A stretch of 64,000 nt of DNA from Datnioides undecimradiatus (lineage: Eukaryota; Chordata; Actinopteri; Lobotiformes; Datnioididae). The notes beneath the pieces are model-generated. The model did no database searches, was not told the DNA's origin, and was given only the letters and a program-made list of their open reading frames with translations. The translations under genes were made by a program, and so were the position numbers. The stretch covers positions 1 through 64,000 of the forward strand of contig WARS01000064.1 of assembly GCA_008933995.1 (NCBI GenBank), in the 5' to 3' direction. Position 1 is the stretch's first letter. The number at the start of each line of letters is the position of its first letter. This document shows positions 22,601 through 32,600 of the stretch, in pieces.

Positions 22601-25600
22601 CCTAGCAAAACATGTGACGATACCCTGATAACATATTAAGGAATGAGACATAGGTTTTTAAGAGTGGTCACGTGAACCTATAATCATTTTGAAACAGGCT
22701 CAGTGTGCGCCATCAGAAGCATCTCATTGTGGACGACAAGGTCACACATATCCCACATTTCTGGGGTGGACCGAGTAGCTCAACATAGACAAGAGTCTCT
22801 GCAGGCTGAAAAACTACAATCTCCATGGTAACATCGATCGGATTTGGAATATACTGGTAGTGTAAACACAAAACAGCTTTGTTTTTCAATAAAGATATAA
22901 AATATAAATACATACATATATTTTAATGATATGATATTCTCCTCCTTTACGCGCCCCCGATGACACTGCAGTGTGTCTGCCGGGTGTGTAATAGGCAACA
23001 GACAGGCTCCACTCCTGCACATTTTCAAGGAAATAAACAACATTCATGTCCACCAGGTGAGCTGAGCTTTACCAATGCCGTGCTTTTCCATGAGAGTGAT
23101 GAGCTCAGCCTCGGTCAGGTAGTCTGGGGGACTGGTCTGCTTTTCTACCAGCTTGATCTCGTCTACTGTGAATGTGTCTCCACGCTCACAGGCTGGCATG
23201 GCCTCCTCCAGGGGGATGCCCTGCCACGGCATCACTGCTGTGTAACCTATGAAGAGAACACACCTGGGTGATGGATTTGCTAATAGCTGGTGCTGAGTGT
23301 GTCTGACTGACTGTCTGATTCACTAAATCAGGTTTCACCATTAAAACTTACAGGATGTCTTAGCCGCTCAAGACTTTAGTGCTGTATAACTCAGTTGTAA
23401 ACAAACGTGCGTGGCCATCAAAGCCAATCAGCTACGACAACAACAAATCACTGTAGCATGACAAAGCTGTTTTAGGGACACAACACAATGCACTTAACTT
23501 AACCCGTTTTGCCCCACTGGCAACAATTGTTGCCAAAGTGTATCACTGTCATTTTCGACTCACAATAAAAAATCTCAAAGGTACTAATGCAACTTTTCCA
23601 CTTATATGCTAGTAGACAACTTAGACAAAGGTACAGGGGGAACCTGAGGCTCCACCTTTTTGTTATTATTTATTATGACTATATTATTATTTTGTTGTTA
23701 TTATATTATTATTATTATTTCTCTATTATTATTAGGTGACATTTGACCCAGTGACAAGCTGTGTGACTACTGGCAACAATTGTTGCCAGTCATAAAAATG
23801 CTATTTTCTTCAAAACAAGTACAAAATGGAAAAAATAAATACATAACATGATTCAGAGGGACTCAACTGATAAAATGATATGCCTTACAACTCTGAAAAA
23901 AATCTGGGCACAAACGGGTTAATACTTTTACGTATTAATATGTTTATTTGTTTTAGTCATACATGCACGTATGAAGAAGTATGTGTAATTCAGAGATAGT
24001 GGTGTTCCAGCAGTTTTGAACAAGAGAAAGAGAAAAGCGAATGACTGGCAGCGACCTGAGCTCTTTTAAATGACTGAACATTCCGCTGCTTTGAAACTAC
24101 TTCAAAACTAATGATGCCATGCTGAGCTACTGACGTTCCAGCTGTGGACTGGTTCACGAAGAGCGAGCTGGGCGTGTGAGCCTGAACCTTTACCTGGCGA
24201 TATCAGGGTTTTGCCACTGCACGAGAAGGATTCTGTGCCAATGCTGAAGTCTATGGTGGTCTGTAGGTACTTGCAGTCCTGACTCACGGTAGCAATGAAA
24301 TGGCGTGTGATGTACTCGTAGAGCCGCCAGCCATCACTTCCTGTGGGTCAACAAAAGCAAAGGAACGTGGATCAGAGGCCGAGCTTGAGGAGGCTCTTGT
24401 TAGAATATACAGACTGTGGCGTGATGGTGTCCGACCACAATGGCAGATTGTTTGTAGCCGTTTCAAATGTCATATATAATATATAATAATCAGTTATTCT
24501 GTTTTGAATTCAGCTTCATCATCAACGGCGTTCATGGGGACACTGAAACCTGCCGGCAGTGAGGTCTGCGGATAATCCTGAGTAATGGGGACAAAGCATT
24601 CTGCCGGTGCTGCTGAATTCTTTAAATTCCAGGTATTAATAAACCAAAAGTTATCTGTTTGCATCGAGGTGAGCGGAGGAAAAACAATTTAATCAATTAG
24701 ATTAAGGAATGTGTAGAAGTGTCCATTCTCATGCTCTGCCATTGGCAGCTAACGTCTTGCCTCGGGTCTTTGATCTCAGGCATGATATTCATATTCTATA
24801 CATCATCTATTCAGGTGTGTGACTCACCTAGCTCCACTTCTGACGCAGCACGCATGGGAGTGATAGGTGGATGGTCCCCTGCATCGGTTCCTTTCCGGGG
24901 TCGGTTTAGTCCAGCGGCAAGCAGAGCTTTCACCTGATGGAGGTCAAACATTGCTTTAGAACCACACATGTATGTGAAACATTCAGGGAACATGCTCTGA
25001 CTGCCACAATGTGAGCATGAATACATTGAGTCTGCATGCACTGTTGGCCTCGAACGCATCAACGGTGTCCTTGGCCCCACGGTGGCCCTCACCTCTTCTG
25101 CCCAGATGGGATTGTTAGTCTGCTGCTTCAGCGCTCCCTTCAGGTCGAAGTTCTCAGGATAGTGGGTCGTCTCAGTCCGTGGGTAGCTGATGTAGCCCTG
25201 CGTGTACAGGCGCTCTGCAATCTGCATGGTGTGCTGGGGGCCCATGCCTTAAATTTAAAAGGGTAAACATAAACATAACCTCGCAATACGCCACATAAAG
25301 CAGTATATTACTGTATACCAGGGTAGTCTAGTATGAATGAGATTATACTGACAACTCAGTAGATACCTTAATAAAAACATATCCATTTGAAATTACATTT
25401 ACTTTATAAAGGGGTATTTACATTACACACTGTGTCACTGAACAAACTATGTGCACATTAAGTTTTCTTATTGTGCCAGTGGTGCACCAAATGTGGATCA
25501 CTGCGCCGCTGAAAGTAGTCCCCAAAAAGTGCAATATTTCCTGTTTGAGGAAGTGACCTTTATTAAACTAAAACAATATATCTGTGACACACTAGTCCTC

Positions 25601-28600
25601 AGTTGGAGCCAGTGTGGTTAGGGTCATATCATGGAATTATATGAATCATCTGCTACTCTAATGAAACCAGAGTAGTGCTGAATATCAGCAGTGGCTTAGC
25701 GCTGACCACTGACAGTGTAACACACTCTTACTTGCAGACACACATTCTCTAATTTCCAACTATACACTCTCATGCGCTTCATTTCCTAGAGGAAAGCTGA
25801 CACCTTCAGGAAGTGATGAAATGCTGCTTCTGTTGATGTGAACATACCCAGGGCAGAGCTAGCGACTCTCAGCATCTCCACTGTGTTCAGAGCCTGCGGC
25901 CTCTGCTTGGCCTTCTCCTTCTTACTCACCGCCTCCACCTGCGTTCAGAGAGGGGTGGACAAGGTGATGCTCCAGCTCTGGTTGGTCTCTTGCCATTTTC
26001 AAGTTTCCTTAATCTTCAGAGGCAAAGGCTTTAACTATGATGTTACAGGACAACCAAAGGATCTGACAAACAGGGAGCGGGGCTCGATTTGGGAGATGCA
26101 GTTGGTCCGATAACAAAGCCAGCACCCGGTTAGTTGGATGAGCACAAAGACAGCTTGCCTGGCTCAGTCCAAAGCTAACATAATCCAGCTGCCAGCACCT
26201 CTAAAGCATAATCTACACAAAAACAGAAGTGTAAAATGACAAGTTGTAATTTTATGGATCGGGTTAGGCTGTGGTGAACTGGAGTCTTGTCATCGTGGAT
26301 AAGAACTAGAAAAGTATTCTTTTGAAAATTAATCGGGCAATATTTTCCATATTTTCAACATATTTTAAAAACGTCCAGCAGGGACAAGGTGTTATTAATA
26401 AATACCTGGGCCTCCCTGGATGTCTTGGCCAGGTTGACGAACATCTGACCCACCTCCCTGTCGAAGACCCTCACCCTGTTCCAGTCCAGTGTCAGTGGGC
26501 TGTCTTTTCCTTTGAAGACCTGAGAACACCAGAGCATGTCTGTCAGTGAAGCAGGGAAGGAGGAGCTCATTCATATTGTGTCCAGGTGGGGGGGTGAAAC
26601 CGAGGCTTTACCTTGGCCTGGAGGACCCAGTACGTCTCTGGTTTAAAGGACTGGATCTTGTCATGACGTTCCACACAGAAGCCCAGGGTTGGGGTCTGGC
26701 AGGGTCCAAATGAGATCAAAGATGAGTCTAGATTGCCGTATTTGCCCTGGAAGTACTTGGTCTGGAACCTGGAAACATTTGAGCAACAGCAGACACAGCA
26801 CATTCATCATGACTATGGGTGAGACTTAAGTTAAAGGTGTGTCGCAGAGTCAGTGTGTGGCTGCAGAGAGCAGCGTACCGGGTGAAGGCGCAGCCGATGC
26901 GCAGATCCAGCTCCTGCCGGGCGTCCACAGACAGGGCTTCATTGCGATTGGGCTCTCCCAGGCAGTTCATGGCGTTCCAGATATCAGTGTCAGTGATGGA
27001 GCTGAACTTGGCACGGTAAACAGTCTGGTCCCTGACGCTCCCTTTGTTCATCACTGGCTGGATGGCGTCCAGTACCTGGGAAGCAAGAGAAGTCGTGACT
27101 GGGCGGAAAAATATCAATTACTGCATTTGTCGGCACGGTAACTGCTCTTAATAGGTTCTGAGACATTTGTTGTCAAGAGGGAACCTCGTGTTTGATTCTA
27201 GAAGAACCAAAATATGGCCTGACCACATCTAACATTACAGTGGGCCGTGGTCAGGCTCAGTTCCATCTGTGATCCCCAGCTGTGATGTGGAGTGGCTATG
27301 CTGTGATGGTACGTGGCTGCAGCACAGATGTGGAAAAAGCATCTCAGACCATTGGACTGAGAGCAGTTACTAAAGAGTTACATATACAGATGTACATTTA
27401 CATTCAGAATGAATATTCTTATGAGAGGCATCATGTATTCAAGTCTTCAATGGTAACAGTTAAATTCTGCAATTCGTCATGGTGCATGCATTTCCATTAT
27501 ATGTAAAGAGTCATGTGACCTCAGCCGTCCCACAATAGACAGAGCTTATATCAGAAACGGTGCTAAACTGCTTGTCTGGACAGAAACAGTGGATTTTAAA
27601 TGAAACTGTACCTCAAAACAGATGTTCTCGCCTTCTTTGTCGCAGTCCAACCACAAAACCACATAGTCACAGCCTCTGGCTTCAACCTGCGATGACACCA
27701 CAAACATGGGTTGAGCGCCAAAAATACAAATACTGGCCTCCAGCTGATCACAGAAGACGAACTGAGCATCGGCGTCTGGGCTAGCCTCTAAAACCCACCT
27801 GGAGGAATTTGACCATGCTGAGTTTGGGGTTGGCTTCCTTCTTTTCTGTGGGAGCTTTGCTGAATAGTTCTGCAGGGTCCACCTTATCCCAGTTGTTGTA
27901 CTTCCCTTGAATAAGAAGAACTTAAATAGCTTTAGTAAATAATGACAAGACATTTACATCAAGACACTGAGCAAGCCCCAAACAACGCAAAACCAAGGTG
28001 TAAGTGCTGTTTTATATTAAATCATATTAAGAAGCTTAAGACGCTGAGAAAGTCACAGTTAGGGTAAACACATCCAGTTTCACTGCGAAAGTGTTCCATC
28101 GGCACATTCCCATTCAAATAACTCTACAGCAAATCAACTGTGGGAAGAGGAATAACAAAGATACTGAAGAAATGAAGGTTTTAAGCCTTTTCTGTGTGCA
28201 CAGAAGTTTACTTTTTGACACCTGTAACTACACCTACATGATGATGTCACAATATGTCTGACGATCACCACAGTGAGGTGAGGAGATAAACAGCGGGAGC
28301 TATTTCATACTCAGCTTCATACTCAACTTCACCGACCTAATGTGGATGATACCCACCGATGAAATCCAGACTCATCACGTGCCCGCAGACAGAAGTCATC
28401 TTGAAACGTACAGTCTGGCCCTGGAAGCTGCCGGTGTATTCGTGCACTGAGCATGCTCCATTGAGCCCCTTGCGAGTGCTACAGTTTCCTAAAGACCAAG
28501 AGAACAGATGAGACAGTTATTTAAAAAGGTGCAGGATGTCAGAGGCCTCTCATCACTAGGGAATTCAAAATATCTCAAGGCCCATGTTAATACAATACAA

Positions 28601-31600
28601 TGGCAGCAAGCATACTATACAAACATAAGTGATCAATAGCAGCGGAAATTAAAATTGTTCCAACTCTAAAACTCGGATGAAGGCTTCTCGTCTCAGGTGG
28701 GAACCAATCCAATCAAAGTGTCACGACAGGAACAGAAAGCACCAAGAGATGGATGAACAAGTTGTTGGCACTGATCCTTCTGGAGAACTTGGAACAACTG
28801 GATTATTAGATCATTTTAGTTTGCACAAAACATGCATCAACATTGGCTGTAGTTGGGTATAAGTTGGAATATATAGTGATGGAATCAACAGCTCATTGTG
28901 GAGGAAAGCAGGAGGGGGATAAGAACATTCTTGTGGGACAAAAACTGATGGACCTGGGTGAAAGGATGTTATCACACCATAGCATTGTTTTTGGCTGCTC
29001 CTGTACTGGCTCCCTGGTGGAGATGCATTAGATTGACAATGTTTTGGTTCACAAATGGAGTCGACCATAGCAACTAGGAGCGTGGTGGAGCCTATGGCGT
29101 CCTAAATATCTGCAATGTTCATGGAATTACTCTTGTCTCAAGAAACTAAAGTTTCATCTCGTCTAACTTCTGAAACTGGAGCGTACAGTTGGTGATGAGG
29201 CAGACGTGGGGAGGGAGGAGCATGCGGCCTCTTTATCTCTGTTCCAGGAAGTGAGTCCTCCCCTTGGTTACCTGGGCTCAATGCCACACGCTGACGTCCT
29301 CTCTGAATAAAGTGACTCTCTCAAGGCTGAATGCTAATGACAGGAACATAGGACAGAAACCTTTATGATGGGAACCGGAGTGATCAATATGACTACCCCC
29401 GCGCACCACCCCCCAACAACGCAGAGGATGGTACACATCCCAACAAGTGCAGCCGTATAAATAGAGGGAGGTCCACATACTGGGTTGCAGATTAGCTCAA
29501 GTCAAAGGACAGAGATACAACACAGCATCCACCAACATCCTGTCACCGGCGAAACAGAAGACGCCGATCTCCCATCACCAACCTGAGTCATGGAACAGCT
29601 CCAGGTAAGGAACCTGCCTTTGTGTTGATGCTGATGGCGACTGGACAGTGTGTGTGACTGCCGCCAAAAGCGTTACGCCGGCTGGTTTCAGGGGATCTCA
29701 GTTATGGTTTGAAGGGATCCAACTTCGAACAGAGTCACTCAAGATAGATCAAATATGTTGTGCAGTGAATAAGATGATTCAGAAGATATTAAAAAGTAAT
29801 CTGACACAGAAATGAGTGCAGCTGTTCTCTGTGTGCAGCTGCTGCGGGTCTTTCTGCTGTGCCTGCTGGCCCTCCAACAGTGTCTGGCCATGCCTCTGGG
29901 CAGCCAGTGTGTGGACGACTCCTTCTGTACGTACAGCCTGCAGGACTACTACAGCCAGCTGGTCAACCTGCCCAGCCACATCAACGAGCGCAGCATCGCC
30001 ACCTGGAGCTATGTGTGAGTATAAGCAGAGCTGCATATGACTCGTCATTACATGGACCTCATCCTTGACCTCATCCTTGACCTCAGAGATGAACGCTCAA
30101 AAGGTTAGCAGAGAATGGATCGGGATAGCGGATTGGCTGATTGACAGGAATTTGACAAAATGCTGAGGGTTGCATGTTTTGTTTTTGAAAGGATAAATGA
30201 TAGAAATCTATGAATCAGTCCTGTGTATGCTACAGTCGTCAATACTTTAGGAAATCAAAAAGCTAAAGGCGTGATACTGAACATTTAATGCCTTTTATAT
30301 TACGTTTGTCATGGTATGATGCACTACATGTCGATATCAGGAAAAGTATTTTATGCCGGCCTGCAACTGAAGATTGTTTTCATTATTTATCATTTACACG
30401 ACTTCTTTTATCAAAAAGTTCAAAGCCAAGAGAGATCCAGCTGACAGCCATATCAACACGTGAGGTGTTCCCATCAGGCACGGTCTGGCATTTCCAATGA
30501 ACTATGACTTGAACAGTTCATTATGTCTCAGTCCCTTTGTGGGCTGCCTGTGACCTACGGACGGCAAAATCAGCAATGCTATCACAGATTCAATTCAGTG
30601 TAATGCTATTGCAACTAACACGGACTCGTGAAAAACTTATATTGAATATTTAACAAACTACATTATATATGAATTTGTTTTATCCAGACCCTTGTCACAT
30701 TTCAGCATCAGTTAGCAGCCTTTATGCTGCAGGGACAGACTAAACTGTGGCTGCATGCTGTATGTGCTGCATGCTGCATGTGCTAGCGCACAGCTCTGTT
30801 CAGGGGGAATCAGGGTTCAACAGTCATGACTAAAATATGACTTAGCATCGTAACATAAGAGTGTGACGATCCCTCCATATGGCATCTACTGCGTGACTTC
30901 ACTGAATAGACCAGTTGACCTAATCAGTCCAGTAGATGATGGAACTCTATGACTGCTGGTTGTGAATGACTGCCTCTGATCTGCCCCTGCTCTTCGCCTC
31001 TCACCAGGGAGAACATTGACTTGAACCGAGTGCCTCAGGTCATCCATGAGGCCAGCTGCCACACCAGCCATTCCTGCAGGGGACTCGACAATGCTTTTGG
31101 TCTGGAGACCATCCCCGTGTCTCTGAGGATGCCCGTCCTCAAGAAGAACCCCAGCTGCTTCCCTGCGGCCAGCTACTCCCTGGAGTTTGAGCTCATCACC
31201 ATAGCCTGTATATGTGCCATCTCCAGGCAAAGCTGAGCAGGACTGACTTTTTAGCGAAACATCAGGAGTGGGTGTTTGTTCAGACAAAGCAGGAGGGAAA
31301 GCTGGTGGTTTCTAAAAGTCAGTTTCATTTTTTGTTGTCGTTTCCAACAGACACTGATAATGTCGCATTTCAAAACATGCCTGTTTACAGTGCTGCATAG
31401 TAATTAAAGACATTTTACAGTACTCTGTGTCATCACTGTGTCCATACAGTAGTGAGGTGGCCTGCTTTTACACAACCTGTTCCTGAATTACTTGGGGTCT
31501 GCAGGGCTCCAGACCAGGACAAACTCAGAGAACACCAGAACCACTTTCAAAACTACACCCACTGTGTTTTTTTAAATCATCATCACATATCATGTCAAAC

Positions 31601-32263
31601 ACCGTGAGGGAGCAATGAATGGGTACCAGATCTCTGTATTATACTGGCCCCAGGGGCTAATTGTTAATGCTTTGCTGCTTAACCGATGCTGCAACATCAG
31701 ACACAGAGGAGTGAAACGGGGACAGTGGAGATGACGTGAGTTTAACAGCAACGCTTTGGTACAATAAGTGCAATAAAACCTTTGTGATGAAACATCCAGT
31801 GTACAGCCGCTCATCCAGCCTACGTGTAGATCGGTGATGTTTCAACCAGCTCAGTGACCGTCTGTCATCCCTGTCTTTCTCTCTCTGCCCACTCACAACC
31901 AGCCTCCACTCAGGGTTTCTCCCTGCTGCTGCCGCCGAGTGTTTGCTCGTGGCTGGGAACTGCTGGGTGGAGTTAATATAGTGAGTTTGGTCTGGACCTG
32001 CTCTGTATGTACCTCTGCTACCGTTTGCTGCTGTACAAATCAGATCGAACTAAATTAATGGGCGTTACCAAATGAAGGTGCTGTTGCCGTAAAGGCGCTG
32101 CGTGTTTACGCAGAGAAGCCCCACTGAGCTGTCAGCCGCAGTGAGCCTGCAGGTCACTGTGTGCTGCAGAGTCTGTTGTGAACTTGAACGCACCTTTGGA
32201 GAGGATTTTGGCGATGGACTGAGCCAGGGAGGGTTTCTCCGCCACCATCAGGACAGTCCTCAT
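18425..32263 (-). CDS. top3b: DNA/RNA topoisomerase III beta
   Basis: Type IA topoisomerase acting on DNA and RNA, partner of TDRD3. Eighteen coding exons, minus strand: 32263-32194, 28488-28357, 27905-27799, 27686-27612, 27075-26879, 26768-26612, 26519-26406, 25938-25848, 25247-25093, 24933-24828, 24340-24194, 23246-23073, 22575-22447, 22217-22068, 21364-21264, 19595-19394, 19006-18819, 18700-18425. All are GT-AG with matching phases and total 856 aa (human 862). Toprim residues: E9 in VAEKPS and D117/D119/E121 in LDCDKEGE. The catalytic tyrosine is Y336 in [17 protein letters not shown]. The C-terminal part has many Cys pairs (CGKC, CSHC, CPYC, CNEC, CVEC, CNKC, CDVC), then an RGG-type box ([10 protein letters not shown]) and the terminal motif [11 protein letters not shown], as in TOP3B rather than TOP3A. 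Intron 1 (3.7 kb) hosts an IL-17-like gene on the plus strand. Two donors start GTCATT (exons 13 and 15), and the 159-bp intron 9 is open in frame. Confidence 0.97.
19602..19644. repeat. CA/GT microsatellite at a splice acceptor
   Basis: On the top3b (minus) strand this is a GT run of about 43 bp ending a few bases before the TCTGCAG acceptor of exon 16 (exon start 19595). It replaces most of the usual pyrimidine tract. Confidence 0.9.
20740..20810 (-). repeat. Inverted LINE (L2-like) 3' tail
   Basis: A CAATTCAATTCAATTCAATG run followed by TTATCTGAGGGCAC (about 20789-20802) is the reverse complement of the tail seen at about 450-516. It lies in top3b intron 15. Confidence 0.65.
23503..23918. 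mobile_element. piggyBac-like MITE with internal palindromes
   Basis: A 416-bp element in top3b intron 11, bounded on both sides by TTAA (23499-23502 and 23919-23922), the piggyBac target site. The ends are inverted: CCCGTTTTGCCCC at left and CCCGTTTGTGCCC read from the right, both starting CCC as in piggyBac elements. It contains two copies of the perfect palindrome TGGCAACAATTGTTGCCA (23518-23535 and 23771-23788), the second extending to 22 bp. No coding capacity. Confidence 0.82.
28489..29455. other. top3b intron 1, segment upstream of the IL-17-like gene
   Basis: No gene seen in this segment. The last 250 bp presumably include proximal regulatory DNA of the nested plus-strand gene, with an ETS-like CAGGAAGTGA near 29246. 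Confidence 0.4.
29456..29463 (+). promoter_or_regulatory. TATA box of the IL-17-like gene
   Basis: TATAAATA lies 127 bp before the ATG. With usual spacing transcription would start near 29487, giving a 5' UTR of about 100 nt. The box lies inside top3b intron 1 and points away from top3b transcription. Confidence 0.7.
29590..31236 (+). CDS. IL-17 family cytokine, nested in top3b intron 1
   Basis: Secreted cytokine predicted to signal through IL-17 receptors. Three coding exons: 29590-29604, 29839-30014, 31008-31236, with donors CAG/GTAAGG and GT/GTGAGT, acceptors GTGTGCAG and TCACCAG, and matching phases; 139 aa. The ATG lies in a 15-nt coding exon (MEQLQ); the next exon completes a hydrophobic signal peptide ([17 protein letters not shown], cleavage likely after residue 22). 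The IL-17 core follows: [20 protein letters not shown] (56-75) matches the family pattern RS.SPW.Y..D..R.P, then EASC (C81), C87, C114 and C131/C133 in ACIC, equivalent to the paired CxC end of IL-17A/F. These cysteines could form the two conserved disulfides C81-C131 and C87-C133. The SPW Ser-Pro is replaced by Ala-Thr. The subfamily is not certain: the divergence suggests the teleost-specific IL-17N, with an IL-17A/F or C relative as the alternative. Confidence 0.86.
31403..31408 (+). other. Candidate poly(A) signal of the IL-17-like gene
   Basis: ATTAAA about 170 nt after the stop codon on the plus strand. It is a single-motif call. Confidence 0.4.
31900..32060 (+). repeat. Diverged LINE (L2-like) 3' segment
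   Basis: The order of motifs (CAGGGTTTCT, then TTGCTCGTGGCTGGGAACTG, then GGTCTGGACCTGCTCTGTAT) parallels the repeat at about 320-440. It lies in top3b intron 1 downstream of the IL-17-like gene and the tail has decayed. Confidence 0.5.
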
Positions 32264-32600
32264 TGTGACTGAAAGCGCTGCCAGCTCCTGCGTCGCTCAG
32301 CTCTCAGGATGAAGCGTCTGTCTCAGGCTCTCCGAAGAGCGCTGCAACGGCCACTCTAACGCAAAGGACGAGTTAATTTGCCTGTAACTGCTTGCTCATA
32401 GCCTCTTTGTGAGGTACGAGGGCGGACATGACAGTTGATACAGACGTCGCTTCCGCCGGTGACGCGACTTCCTGTATATCTTCTTCTTCTTCGTTGGTTT
32501 TAACGTCAGTGTGCGTAGTCGGCGCAGCCTTATCGCCGCTGTCACTCTCCTTTGACGTCCACTCACTTGTCCTGCCATCATTGAATTAATATCTCCACCC
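32264..32600 (-). promoter_or_regulatory. Likely top3b promoter / 5' UTR
   Basis: GC- and CpG-richer sequence immediately upstream (minus strand) of the top3b start codon, including a CRE-like AACGTCAG near 32501 and no TATA box. The ATG context on the minus strand is CACAATGAGG. The exact transcription start cannot be seen. Confidence 0.5.
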
